Source of the DNA: Xylaria sp. FL1777
Lineage: Eukaryota; Ascomycota; Sordariomycetes; Xylariales; Xylariaceae
Assembly (NCBI GenBank): GCA_022578965.1
Contig: MU400717.1
Span: 1-64,000, forward strand
DNA: 64,000 bases
Direction: 5' to 3'
In this document: in pieces, positions 11,066 through 23,198 of the stretch
Layout: every line of letters begins with the position of its first letter
Position numbering within the stretch: position 1 is the first letter of the stretch
Notes under the pieces: model-generated
Seen by the model: the letters and a program-made list of their open reading frames with translations, nothing else
The model's database searches: none
What the model was told of the DNA's origin: nothing
Position numbers and translations under genes: made by a program

Positions 11066-12676
11066 ATGCTTCTATGTACTTTCCTACTGGTCGCCGCTTC
11101 GGTGGTAGCCGATAGTTTCGGCCCGAGCGAAGAGCTCGCACGATTGCGGGCGCCTCAAATCTTCAATGCCGTCCATAATGCAATGCGTCAATGGGGATCA
11201 TCACTTCATCACAATGGAATGTCGTTTTTCCTTGCGACGGTGCCTAAGGGTGTCCTACTTCACCACGGGAACAACAGCCCACTTTCGCCTTCCGAGCCAG
11301 AGTGGCTTGCTTATGAGATTGAACATGCCGAGGGCTTCGCGCGTAGTCGCCGGGGTCAACCAGGAGACGGACCCGGACGCAAGCATGATAGTATGCTCGA
11401 TGGGACATATCGGGACATCTCGGAAGTGGTGGATGATGCCAATGACGGAACCTATGGGTACTTGCATGTCTATCGAACAACACGCGCTATGAGGTACATA
11501 TATATCGATGGCATGGGCGCTGGCAAGACATCCATGGGGACTTTGGACTCACAGGATCTGATTCTTAGGAGTAAGGCATGGCTTAACGATACGGAGCAAG
11601 GGCCCTGGGCACCAGAGCAAGTTGGCAAGGAACACCCAAAGACGCCACCCGGTGGCAGTGGCCCAAAGGATGAGCACCAGCGTGCCGCAGATCTTTGTGA
11701 GTTGGCTCAGAAATGGGACCTTGATGGTACTATTCGAATGGAAGCCGGGTTTGAGATCATCCAATGCGATTTTTCCGATGGCTTAGAGCAGGTGCAAGCA
11801 TTACAGCGTCCCGACGACAGTGAGTCGGGTCCTAGTCACAGAGTATTCGGAGGGTTGGAGCATCTTCGCGGATTAGCAGAACGATATCAGGGCATTGGAT
11901 CTACGCGCACCATCATTGATTATTCGTCCATGGTCTCGGCTTTTTTCTTCCCTGTGAATCTGACAAACCCGGACCCTAAGAGACAGGATTTACCCAGACT
12001 AAATTCCGATGAGCTAGATGGCTTAGCAGGAATCAAAAACTACTTAGAAAATATGATTCCTGAGAGGAATGGCCAACTGTCGAGAACCGTTGATTGGCAA
12101 GACGTTACTGACATGATTGTTGCTCGTTACGCCGATAGGCTCAAGTTCATGGCCGAAGAGGTCCACACTCTTGAGCTTATGGCAAGCGAGATCACTTTTC
12201 TCACCGCCGTGTTCATTGACAACGAAGATGCGGGCAATAAAGTGCAGGAGATCGAACGATGCACCTATTTCTATCTTCGTTCAGTGTTGCCAATGACTGA
12301 GGCAGACGTTCTGGTCAAGGCGGCCCTTGAGACGACAACGCATAGGATTTGTAAAACACTTCTCAAGGTCCGCCACCTCGTCGTTGATGACCCAGAACCA
12401 AATAAGGAATCCCTGGAAGAGTCTATGAGCGCAGTGAAAGGCCTAGTAAAGTATCTTAATTGGGCTCGTTTCAAGCGTTGTCCGCCGTGTGCTATTAACG
12501 AGGTGTGTTTGATCCCCATGTGGCCCTTCGGTACAGTGGAACAGTATAATAGACCTCGTTGCTCAAATGGAACGGATATTCATGGCGGAAACAGTTACTG
12601 GGGCCACGAGCCAGGAAGAGGGCCTAGTGGCAGGATTAATGGAGTTAATGATGCTGGTAAGCTCTCGTCCTTCTGA
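11066..12676 (+). CDS. secreted protein of unknown function, 536 aa
   Basis: Single-exon gene. The N-terminus MLLCTFLLVAASVVADS is a clear signal peptide. I recognise no enzymatic family with known function. The body contains a conserved-looking core around residues 150-175, YLHVYRTTRAMRYIYIDGM followed by GAGKTS, then SQDLILRSKAWLND. The C-terminal part is cysteine-bearing (CPPCAINEVC, then GNSYWG). GMGAGKTS resembles a P-loop but lacks the glycine at the first position of GxxxxGK[ST], and the protein is predicted to be secreted, so ATP binding is not supported. Similar long secreted proteins are common in filamentous ascomycetes as hypothetical proteins. Codon use and the full-length frame argue for a real gene. 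Confidence 0.8.
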   Translation: MLLCTFLLVAASVVADSFGPSEELARLRAPQIFNAVHNAMRQWGSSLHHNGMSFFLATVPKGVLLHHGNNSPLSPSEPEWLAYEIEHAEGFARSRRGQPGDGPGRKHDSMLDGTYRDISEVVDDANDGTYGYLHVYRTTRAMRYIYIDGMGAGKTSMGTLDSQDLILRSKAWLNDTEQGPWAPEQVGKEHPKTPPGGSGPKDEHQRAADLCELAQKWDLDGTIRMEAGFEIIQCDFSDGLEQVQALQRPDDSESGPSHRVFGGLEHLRGLAERYQGIGSTRTIIDYSSMVSAFFFPVNLTNPDPKRQDLPRLNSDELDGLAGIKNYLENMIPERNGQLSRTVDWQDVTDMIVARYADRLKFMAEEVHTLELMASEITFLTAVFIDNEDAGNKVQEIERCTYFYLRSVLPMTEADVLVKAALETTTHRICKTLLKVRHLVVDDPEPNKESLEESMSAVKGLVKYLNWARFKRCPPCAINEVCLIPMWPFGTVEQYNRPRCSNGTDIHGGNSYWGHEPGRGPSGRINGVNDAGKLSSF

Positions 12677-14005
12677 GGTTTAAACATTAGCGTCCTCTTC
12701 ATATCTTTCCTTCATATAATCAAAGAATAAATGCGTTTATCTATAGCTAACCCGAGCACTCAGAATTATAAGGTTCATGATTAACCTTGTTAGGAATGCT
12801 GCTTTTCCTTTCTTTCTTTTTTTCCTCTTGATCTTTTAAATTCTATTGCTCTACTTTGTTCCTCATTTCACTTATTACAACGTTAACATTAGGTTTCCTG
12901 TTCTCATTACTACGTAATTTAGAAAACCTCCGGCCATATTTTTAACGTTTTAAAATTTGTTGGTTTTATATATAAGCCTTAAGTTTTGCTAAGTTTTAAA
13001 CAAAATATGCGTCTTGAAATATAAAATAGGAATTTAAAACATACTAGGTATTGTCCACCTTTTATTAACGCAATAATATTTAAAGACATGGTACATACAT
13101 TAAGTAATTTGATTATAATCATTAACTTAGGAAAAGCTTAGTGTATATGCATTTTTCTTCAGTGGAATTACCTAAATCCTTAAACAAAAGCTTCTTTTTC
13201 AATTTTAGTAACAAATAACTTTAATCCATATGATACAAGCCTTATAAAAACTTGTGAGCTAAGAGAGAGATTTAATTGGTCAGAATTTTAGTAGTCTTGC
13301 AGCTGTTCTACACCAAATCATAAGAATCAAGCAGCCACTCCAAGGGATGAGAAAGCAATTAGATAAGAAAGTCCAGACAGTGAATTAGCCCTTACCAAAG
13401 ATGTTTACCCCACCTTTCCTGTGTTGCCTAGGTACCGATGAACCAAGCGACAGTATGCAAAGCCTGCTTGTAGCATGCATTTCGAGCATAGCTGTGGCAG
13501 GTAAATACACAGCTATTCGCTGACCAACCATGAGCCGCCCTGAAACACAGAAACGCTGTGCTCCCCAATATGGAGGCCATAAGTAAGCCCTAATGTATCA
13601 TCAAACGCTGTTTGTCACCTATATATGATATGACCGCCTGCCTATCTGTGTCACATTCCTGTCTCATGTGAGTTCGTATTGAACCACCACGGCCGTTGGA
13701 TATGTAGGGATGAATCGATCCAATCTAAGTCCGGTGGCGATATCACCTTCGTAACGTTGTAACAAACCCCGCCCTTAAAGTAAACAAGCCTGGCAACCAA
13801 CTCAGTCCCTTGATATAATATTCCCATCTCATATTCTATTTTAGAATAAAAGGGAGACTTTGATGTTATAGGAGAAAATTCCCGGACCAGTCAATCCAAG
13901 CTGGAAATAATTGACGATTTCTCAAACTCACAAACAACGCCTAGAACACCTAAACTTGGGACTGAAGCGAACCAGGGCCGCTTTGGTCTGCCCAGTCCTG
14001 GTGCT
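12677..14005. other. intergenic, AT-rich
   Basis: No gene is seen. About 12.70-13.30 kb is AT-rich with many TTTAA/TATA runs. An open frame continuous with the next gene extends upstream of its first ATG to about 13857 (reading ENSRTSQSKLEIIDDF and on), so the true start of that gene may lie in an upstream exon here. Confidence 0.4.
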
Positions 14006-15473
14006 ATGCCTAAATCTGTGAACGCTTCACTCGATCATCGCAAGGTATATGGCTCAGCACATGTGAATGCCCGACTAAACATGCATTCTCAAACACCACC
14101 TCCCACCCCTAAGAGCCCGCACGTTAATGAAATCCCCGAGGAACAACATCGATTTTACCAAGACTCTGTTCACATAGAGGCAGAGACACCAACTTCTGAA
14201 AGACCAAGCGCATCGTCAATCCACGGGGCCATCACCAGTGAAGTGGCCAATCATCCCTCCCTATCCGTCACTCAACGACTGCTCGCATTAAGCTTTCGGT
14301 TAATCAATCTGGCAATGCAACGGAGTTCTCGGGCGAGTGCTGGCCCGGTTGAAGATACCATTGCCCTCATCAAATCTTTACCAACCATCCGGCGCACAAG
14401 GGTCACCAATTTGAAGAAGAAGCTCACTGCTTCTCAGTACAGCGAGCTACTCAAGGCTGTCCAGAGCAGCGAGGATGCTCAACTACAAGCCTTCTTTGAA
14501 GACGGGTTGCGGTAAGCTTACCGGAATACCGGGGGCCAGCTCCTCTTGAATAGCTGTTAACTAATTACTCACTTTATTTCATCGCAGATTTGACTACATT
14601 CGGATGCCTACAGCTGTGCATGAACTTGTGGGAAATGGAATAGCCGCGGTAATAGAGAATTGGTATACGCAGCTTCTAGCCTCGGGCGACGAGAAGGTTG
14701 TGAGTGCGGCGAGCAGTATCATGAACGCAGGCAGCACAGATGTCGAGTTCCCCTTCGCCAAAGGCGAAAGTGACTCGAAGTCGCCGGACAAATCCTTTAT
14801 ACACATCAAGTGCGAGCGTCAATGCGATTTCCCCAATGTCATAGTAGAGATTGGGTTTTCTCAGTCAAGAAACGACTTAATAAACACAGCGCAGAGCTAT
14901 ATACGTCGCTCCAAGGGAGAGGTCCAAGTCGTGGTCGGAGTAGCCATGGATAAGATATATCAAGCTGAGAAAAGAAATGAGGCAAGGTTGAAGAATATGT
15001 ATATGGAGGCCAAAGGGCTGAATGCAATCAAGTCATATTGCTATGAAGAGGATGAACATAACGAGACGGGAGAAGGGACCATTCTTATATGGAGGCCAGA
15101 ATTCGGTCGACGGGGCACGGTGACGGCTACGTGTGTTCGAAACGAGGTATGTAATATCTCTGCTATCACAGTTCTGCAACTCCCCTAACCCACGGAATAG
15201 ATATTTCGAGATAACAACGGTAAGCCCATTGATTCAACCCTACTAGGGCTCTCATTACAGGACTTCATTTGCAAAAAGACAAAAGATTCTTCTGTAGGGA
15301 ATTTTGTTGCGCCTCCTCCAGAACTTCTCGCTCGAGATCTTTGCAGATGGATCGATGAAGCTTTAGTGCGATATCGTAGGAATAGGAATAATAAAGTGAG
15401 AAAGGAAGCGGAGAGCGAGAAACAGAAGCAAAAACGGGCGGAAGAAGAACAAACTAGGGACAGGTCTTTTTGA
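14006..15473 (+). CDS. putative restriction-endonuclease-like fungal protein
   Basis: Three exons, 14006-14511, 14588-15146 and 15201-15473 (introns of 76 and 54 bp, GT-AG), give 445 residues. The N-terminus is Pro/Ser/Thr-rich. The central domain has DKSFIH, then PNVIVEIGFSQSRNDL, followed by an amphipathic segment and VQVVVGVAMD. The order 'acidic residue, strand with Glu, small-polar turn' resembles Uma2/PD-(D/E)XK folds, so a nuclease-like fold is my inference. The C-terminus is a highly charged, probably coiled-coil helix (RKEAESEKQKQKRAEEEQ). The frame is open upstream of the chosen ATG, so an extra 5' exon is possible. Function is unknown. It is the second nuclease-like gene in the left part of the window. 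Confidence 0.7.
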
Positions 15474-18400
15474 GAAAAGTAGTCGTACGTTGACGTCAGA
15501 GGGACCAGGTACCAGAGCACGGATTGCAAAAGGTTTAGGAAATATTTTGAAGGGCCACTAAGTCCATTCATTGACTTTTGTCTATACCTCATCGAATTCG
15601 CTATCGGCCAATTTCTTTCTTAACAGCCGGTGGCATAATTTGGTCTAGGGATATTCATACCATTGATTATAGTTAAAATGAAACCTACTAGTTAAGGAAC
15701 ACTAAAAGTTATTGCGTCGAATAGAAAACACAAGAGGCCATAATTAATTTAGCAAAGCAAGTTTAAACCAGTATTAATTCCTCACTAGGTGATGTTTTAT
15801 ATTAAACAATGACCTAGGCAGACAGGTGTGTATCATCCAAGTTATAATCATTTCACTATATTCAGCAGATGGAAGCATACTAAAGGGAAAATCTGATTTG
15901 GAGAAACTGTCACCTAACAGACAGGAGTGGTGGTGTCGAGACATGAGAAATGGGTTAGCTAACGCCCTAACCCCGTACCTCCCAAGCAGGAATCCTTTTC
16001 CTCGTCTCTCTTTCCATATATACTCAATCAAATCCCTCCAAAACGCATGAAGCCTGGGTCCCTTTCCTTTCCTAGTCCTCCTTCTTCTTCCAGAAGCTCC
16101 GTTTCTTATTAAGCACCTTCCCGCAGCGCTCAAAAAAATTGGCTTTGGACAAACAATCACCACCAGTGAAGCCTACGGGACGAGCAACATCGTTAGCGCC
16201 ACCTACTCCAGCCACTGCTGAGTCTTTATCACAAGTTTTAGTTTCTGCAGCCATAGAGACCACCTCTGTATTTGCCTCAGGGTTAGGGCTCGTAGCTTTG
16301 ACATAAGCAGCAGCAGCAGCTAGGTAGTGCCTAATGGCACGTCGATGTGCTCGCTTGTGACTAGCAAGCCATCCTCCGGTGTCGTTATCTCTATCATAGG
16401 TAGTGATATGGGTATCGGTATCGGTATCAGTTTCGGTGTTGGTAATGGCGCTGGTGTCGGTAATTCTGTCGGCCTTGAAAATAATAGCCTCAACATCGTA
16501 CGGATTGACCAGGGCGTTGGGAGATGCCGTCGATGAAGGGAAGGAGAAGTCCTGTATTACCAGTCCTGAGTATCGCTTCGACGCCCCAAGTACGCAACCG
16601 ACCCCCTAAGTAGCGGTCGCAGAGCCTGAGGTTTCCCCGGATGGTTGCTGAGTATGTTTCGGTGGGGGTGGCAGCGGTGGCGGGTAGTTTGGTGGTGGGC
16701 ACGGTGGAGGGGAGAAGTGTTTTGCCACACCCGCCATGTTCCCTGGATAGCAGTAATTTTAGCTTCTAGGCCCTCAAAGGAATGAAGAATTGTATGATTG
16801 CGGATAGGGTCACAATAAGACGTACCTTGATTTTTGCTTGCCTTCTGGGATGCTTTATTGGCTGCTGACATTTTGAGCAGTGCTTCAGTGGCAACCCCAG
16901 CGTCGTCGTTATATTGTGTTGCAATAGCTAGAAACAAGATGCGTGGGTTGACGTTCCTGGAAGGTATGGGGCTGCACCTGATTTCCGGCCAAGGATAGGG
17001 CAGTAATGGTGATGGTAGTGGTGCTACAGCTGGTAAAAAATCATTCAATGAATCGAGCAAGTGAATGTTGTATTCGCTGATGACAGCTGTGGAGGGCCGG
17101 GACACAATGCTCAGAGCAGCTTATTGTAGCATCCAGAGAAAAAATCCATCGAGATGCTGATAGAAAAACATGCTTCAGCTTTTCTTTCTTGATTACTTGT
17201 GTGGGATAAAGCTTGATCTAGGTCCAACTTGTCGTTGACATTGTGGTTTGATTTGTGGTTGCCCCGGGGAATCTACCTCAGGATTAGTCGAGAGTCACAA
17301 TGTGGCTGAAGATGTAGCTCGTTAATCAGAGCAGTCCTTTTTTTTCTGTTAACGAAAAGGAGTGGGAATTATAACATCTTAGTAGTGGCCACAATAGACA
17401 GTCCTACGTGAAGTTACCTTAGTATTGAGAAGTAGAAACATCAATTATTGCTTCGCACAAATATATAACACAGAGGGTCTCATACTAACATTTTTTGCTC
17501 CTTTCATGCGTCATAAGACCTTACCATGTATCTTTTTTCTGATCTCCTTTGGGATCTCGGTATGTGGAGCGTTCAATGGGATAAAGTCATTCGAGCCCCT
17601 ATAATGTCAAGATACGAATATCTCTTCAAAGACTTCACAGACCTGTTCGAATACAAGGTGATCCACCTTGAGAACTTCTTCTTCATTTCACTTAATGTTT
17701 GGACATGATTGGTGCTAAAACTGAAACTACCTCTAAAAATTCTCATATGGATGGTCTCTATGCAAAAAAAGGGACCAAGGTTGCCAAAATCACACTAGCA
17801 AGCGCCACAGGATTTGTAGGAAGAAAAAAAAAAGGGAGGTACCCATAAGAGGAACAGGAATAATCCGAAGGGCGAATGAAGTAGTAAATCTTTTTCTTGC
17901 CTGCTAAAAGATTTGCAGGAAGTTTGTACCCTGTCATTGATACCATCACTGTCAGGGACTAGGGTCGCAGGGGGTTAGCAGTGACCCCTTGGTGTGGAGA
18001 TAGGCCTGGATTCCCTGATATCTCTTGGAAGAACTCAGGAGTCAATAATATTACAAAGAGCAGCCGAACCTCCAGACAATTCTCTCCTTGAATTCCGAGA
18101 AGATTGCTGTCCCTTTTATTATTTTAACCTACATGCACAAAGCACACAACCGAAGGAAGTTTTCACATCACAGGATCTAGCCCATAAATAATTAGCCAAC
18201 GCTGGGTAAGGGTCCCAAAATTCTTGATCACACTTTTTCCAACATTTCCAGTTCTGTAAATCTAGCTTTTTGTCTTTTTTTTTTGTCCCTTCCCACATGC
18301 CTAGAAGCTCTACTGCTTCGAGCAATAAGGCTAGTTTGCTTACCTGCAATGTTCTACCTTCTTGTTTGGTAACGCCGGTTCTAGTTTGTTATTGGGGTAC

Positions 18401-18781
18401 TAGAGCGGGAATTTAACCGTCCAGGAGACCAAATCTAACAAGTTGTTCAACACCTTATGTTCAGCTTAGCATCTTCTAGGTGCTATTAAAGCTAGTTTCC
18501 AAAAAAGCTTACTTTGTATCCAACCCATCCTTACTTCGTAAGTTATGCAGGTGGCTACGTATGGTGCTTGGGAGTGCCAAGAAGCAGGGGTTAGCAATTG
18601 TGGCCTCAGTGTGGCTTTAAACTGTGGGCCTGCACAGCCCTCTACCAATCTTTTGTTTTGTTTTGTTGTCATTGCTGTTTACTCCTAATGCAACAGAGTT
18701 GCATTCAGCATCGGCTTTTACCAAGAGGACATGTAAAGACCCGAGACCCGTGACAACTTCTGCTGTCAGGCATGAGTGCCA
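15474..18781. other. intergenic, 3.3 kb, no supported gene
   Basis: The longest gene-poor stretch of the window. Minus-strand open frames at 16072-17105 show proline/histidine-rich low complexity and no family I recognise. One part (around 16.75-16.95 kb, reading MSAANKASQKASKNQ and HSFEGLEAKITAIQ) looks somewhat protein-like but could not be joined into a gene. A GGTATC/GGTGTCGGTAAT-like simple-sequence tract lies at about 16401-16480, and an AGC run at 16305-16320. Confidence 0.4.
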
Positions 18782-20499
18782 ATGACCATGTTAGCTCGAC
18801 ATATGGTTCGCTTTAGAATATCCACCGTGTCGAATCATCGAACCAGAATCTTACCCCAGGCGCGCTGTTTTTGGCCCCCACTTGAGCAGGGCTTCTCTTC
18901 CACACGGGCGTCCCGGGAATCGGCACCCGTCTCTGACTCTCGAGAGCCCCCAAAAGGTCAAGATGCTCCACAGTCTCTTCTCAATAAGGCGGTAGAAGCC
19001 GCTCTTACCACCTTTGCATCGGTTTTGGTCCTTGGTGCAGGGTTTGGTGCTGCTGGTTATGCTTATCACAAGGCTTACAAGCATCTGCAGCTTAAGAAGA
19101 TTGAAAATGCGTTCGAGCCAGGCGATCCTGTGTTGGAGCTAGCTGCCTTTGGCAAAGAGATACCATCTCCGCCTATGCCCCAACATTGGGTGCAACGCGA
19201 GGAGCAAAGCAAGATAGATGCCATCATTGATGGATCCGAAAAGGGCCATTACTACCTCATTATGGGTGACAAGGGTTGTGGGAAGAGTAGTATGCTGCTA
19301 GAAGCTATGCGGAAGATCAATGGTGAAGGTTGCGCCATGTTCGAAGCTCATTCCGACCTGGAATTGTTTCGGATACGACTCGGCAAGGCTCTTGACTACG
19401 AATTTCACGAAGACTACATTGGCGGTTACTTCAGTGAACGTGGTCCCCGGGATACAACTGCCCTTCTAGACATCGAGAGAGCAATGAACAAGCTAGAAAA
19501 GGTCGCTCTCCGGCATCGCGAGAGGAAGAAAAAGCCGCTTATTCTCATCATCAACCAAACCCAGCTGATTCGAGATGATGAAGACGGGCGTGACCTACTT
19601 GAGCTTCTCCAGCAGAGGGCAGAGCAGTGGGCTGCTGCGAACTTGGTCACGATGATCTTCAATACAGACGACTACTGGGTCTTGGAGCGCTTTAAGCAGC
19701 TGGCTACCAGACTCGAAATAATCCCTGTGATGGACTTGCCGAAGCAACAAGCCTTGTCGGCACTACAGCGATATCGATATCGTTATTTTAGAGAGATGCT
19801 TGATAGGCAGACTTTAGAAGATGTTTATGATCGTGTTGGTGGGCGCCTCTCCTTTTTGAACAGGGTTGCCAAGTCTCGCGATATGCTAGCTACGTGCGAC
19901 AGTATTATGGAAATCGAGAAGACTTGGTTCTTGAATCAATGCTGGATCCTCGGCTCCGAAATGGACGACGATGTGATGGACCAGCAGAAATGGGCTGTGA
20001 GTTTATACCTGACAAATTCCCGGAAATTCTAAAGAACCTGTTAACCCATTAAACACAGTCGGCATCCATGGTACTCGCACAAGCTCTGGTAGACAAGGAG
20101 GCGGAAATGGATAAGACATACGACGCAGAGACAGGGCACGTGCTCCCGAGCTACCCAATGCACAAAGCCCAGCAGATTATGACGAGAGCCGACTTCATCC
20201 GAGAACTTGACCGACTAAACCTCTTCACTATCACAAGTTCGGCTCAGGTCCGCGCAAGCTCTGTACCGATGCACCGAGCTTTCAAAGAGATCTGCGCAGA
20301 GCCTGGCTTCCGGCAATTCCTTGCGGAGACACTGCAACGAATCTCAGATATTGAAAGCTTGGGTCGTACCCGAGAATTGGTAGCCAAGGACCTCGTATTA
20401 GGCGGGACGTACGATATTTCTAGGGCTCCGGATAGGAGCGGCAAGCTTAGAGTGACGTTAACACCGAAAGAGGTGGATGATGACGACGACAAGAACTAA
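18782..20499 (+). CDS. mitochondrial P-loop ATPase-like protein
   Basis: Two exons, 18782-19996 and 20059-20499 (62-bp intron, GTGAGT...ACAG), give 551 residues. The N-terminus is rich in Arg/Ser with few acidic residues (MTMLARHMVRFRIS), typical of a mitochondrial targeting peptide, followed by one membrane span at residues ~75-95 (LTTFASVLVLGAGFGAAGYA). The Walker A motif GDKGCGKSS is at 162-170. The expected Walker B strand LILIINQTQ (about 253-261) ends in Asn-Gln instead of Asp-Glu, so ATP hydrolysis may be weak or absent. The C-terminal exon is helical and ends in an acidic DDDDDK tail. The closest general group is fungal AAA-like NTPases of mitochondria with a winged-helix C-terminus; the biological role is not known. 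Confidence 0.8.
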
Positions 20500-22066
20500 G
20501 CGAGATCCTGATACCCGAATTATTGAAGCACTACAGAAGCTTCATTGTACATGTATGCCAATGACATGCTGCAGAGCCAGCATTCTTTTCATTTGTATGT
20601 ATTGATAAGATATATGGGCTGTTTTGATGCTGAGTGTACGATGTGGGATGACCTCGACGGCATAGACGAGAATTCAAGGAGATAGATGATCCAACAACCT
20701 CTTTGTAGGCTAGTTTCGCAATGATAAAATCAATATCAGGGTATTTTGATGATGTCACTAAAGTCATTTATGTGCTACTTTGCCCCTGGCCATAGTTGTC
20801 GATAAACAACCTTAATTCCTATAGTCAACGTCCATCAGTGTAGTACTACAAAGGAACACTCCAGGCGCTTCGAGCTCGCGTCTCATTTCTTATTTCTCAG
20901 TCTAGGGCCAGCCCAGTTGGCCAGACACGGAGGTTGATATGCTCCATTACCCTTTTACATTGGTGCTTTTACCATCCTGGCTTTGAATTGCAATCCACCA
21001 ACTTAATGACAAGATAGGCGCCAGGTGATATAGTCACATATAGACCCCTAGGATACATATAGTGGGCTTGATTTACCTATATGCAGGGCTATTTCCCCCA
21101 ATTGGATTTGGGACGCCCTAGAGTCAATTGGCCAATGTATCGGCTACTGACCCCTTTTACTCCCACTATGTGACTTCGTACGGGCTATATAGGTACTCAC
21201 ACCGGGACAACAACCCCTGACAATAGGTATAGTAAACCACATCTCGCCAGCCATCCAGACTCCAGATGCAAGAACGCAGGTTTCAGATAATGTTAAACTT
21301 GATGTGGTCACCTCTTTTACGCATTCTGTTCGCTTGAACAGATATTATCCAAGAGGAAAAACTGCGTCTAGATAATAGTCTTGGCCCATACAATATCCAG
21401 CTCATCTGAGAGCAACAGTTCACTTCCCATGGCATTAAAGTGCCAATTCTCGATTTTAAGATTTCGAATCACCATGAATAAATATAAACAAATGAAATTT
21501 CTCGGCTTACACGCAGGGGCAGGCGGTCATCTCCCCTACTCACACATAGTAGTAAATTTCCTTTCGGGATAAAACCAGTGCGCAGTGGCTCTGATTGAAC
21601 TAAGTTCAGGGGTGATGAAGCTTACTTTGCGCGTCGAAGCGCCTAATTCATAGACAACTATAGTACATAGCGATAAATGTTTCCAGTGTTGACAATAACT
21701 ATTCTCAGCAGCAGATCCGATTGAATATGAGAAAGCTTCCAAACAATGACTAACGAGTTCATGAGTTATCGCCGCGTGGCTTCTTCCTCAAACCTACATA
21801 GGTCGGCATAAAAAAATCAATGCATTAATTTAAGTGTGTTTGGTACTATAAAGTGTGGGGTAATAAGGCCGTCGGACCATCTGCGTGTAAGTGTCTACTG
21901 GCATATGAATCTGTATATAACATGATGTCATGCCCGAGGTCGTGTAGCACCCCGCACATGGGCGCCTTTATTGTCCCGTCTCACATATCCAACTCAGGGC
22001 GTTATGAAGACGCTTTAATAAAATATCCTTAGTTCTTCGAGGCTTGATCAGGTAGTAGTAGTCATC
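20500..22066. other. intergenic, 1.6 kb
   Basis: Nothing codes convincingly here. The sequence is of ordinary base composition with scattered short frames on both strands. It should contain the promoter of the DUF1295 gene. Confidence 0.35.
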
Positions 22067-23198
22067 ATGTCGTATCAGGGGGGGCCAGATCACTATAATG
22101 GCAGAGTATCCAGCAGGTCAGGCGACGCCCTGCATCCCTCACCCATCCCGTCGACAGTTTCGTATCATGTCCCTGTCCAGCGCGAGCTGCTTGACGTCGG
22201 GATATTTAAAGACACCATTCTCCCTAGTTTGCAGCTGCATGCGCCGCTCGCCATCATGGCTTATGGCGTCGGCAGAGCGACAGATAGTGTCGAGGCCAAG
22301 GATTGGCTCTGGCCGATTGCGCCCATGGTAAATGGATGGTGGAGTGCGATCGGGAGAAAGGTATATCGGCGAGGTTTGACAATCAGCCAAGCATTTGGTA
22401 CGCTATCGCGGCCCGAGAGACTGCTCTTGACGGGCGTCACTCTTTGGGGCGGCCGACTTTTCTACCGAATTGCGAGCAGGAGTATCAAGCGACGGCGTCA
22501 GGGAAAAGGTACTGATGACCCCAGGTACGAGGTTGAGAAGCGCGAGGACGGCTACTGGAACAAGGCCCTCTTCACGTTGTTCCTCCCCGAAGCTCTCATC
22601 CAGACCATCATATCCCTCCCTGTCACGGCGCCTTTCCATCACCAAGGCGCTGTTTTGACTGGATATCACCCAGCGGTACAAGCGCTAGCCGTGGGATTGT
22701 TCTGCACTGGCTTTACGCTTGAGGTTCTGGCAGATGTGCAGCTGGAGCAGTTCAAAAACTCGGCACAGGACTCCACGTCTGTTTGTAAGGAGGGCGTGTG
22801 GAGTTTGGTTCGCCATCCTAAGTAAGTACTGGAACTTTCATGGTAATTGTAGCAGGACGCTGATACATGCCAGCTACCTCGGCGATGTCCTCGTGCATCT
22901 CTCGTTCCCGCTGTTGCTGTACGGATCCGACATGCTTGCGCCCGTCGAGGTGTTGGGTAGCGTGGCGAATTATTTGTTCCTTCGACATATCGGCGGCGAC
23001 AAGCAAACAGAACGTCACCAGGCGAGGCGGTATTCGGAGTCGAGCCCGGAGAAATTCACCGATTTCCAACGGCGGAAGGAGACGCATAATTCGTTCTGGC
23101 CCAAGGCTGACGTGTTGACGAATCAATGGCTGTGGACCGTCGTTGGCGCTGGTGCTGCGGGCGCCATCGTAGAGCAAGGATTTCATTACCTGTTCTAA
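22067..23198 (+). CDS. DUF1295 / steroid 5-alpha-reductase-like membrane protein
   Basis: Two exons, 22067-22821 and 22874-23198 (52-bp intron GTAAGT...CCAG), give 359 residues. The intron splits the family signature, which reads VWSLVRHPNYLGD when spliced; this RHPNYLGE-type motif binds NADPH in the steroid 5-alpha-reductase/ICMT-like group. Several hydrophobic spans flank it (PLAIMAYGVG, LFTLFLPEALIQTIISLPV, VQALAVGLFCTGFTLEVLAD, VLVHLSFPLLLYG). It is therefore probably an ER or other endomembrane reductase acting on a lipid or sterol-like substrate, which cannot be named. The C-terminal region ends with a further span near WLWTVVGAGAAGAIV. Confidence 0.85.

Noticed and set aside
11500..11560. 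Walker A motif in the secreted 536-aa protein
   Set aside because: GMGAGKTS lacks the first glycine at the right spacing, and the protein has a signal peptide.
16072..17105. A minus-strand gene with a 182-residue frame
   Set aside because: It opens with GTG rather than ATG, is proline/histidine-rich in several frames at once, and could not be spliced into a coherent protein.
22818..23186. Minus-strand 122-residue frame
   Set aside because: It lies antisense to exon 2 of the DUF1295 gene and has no protein family features.
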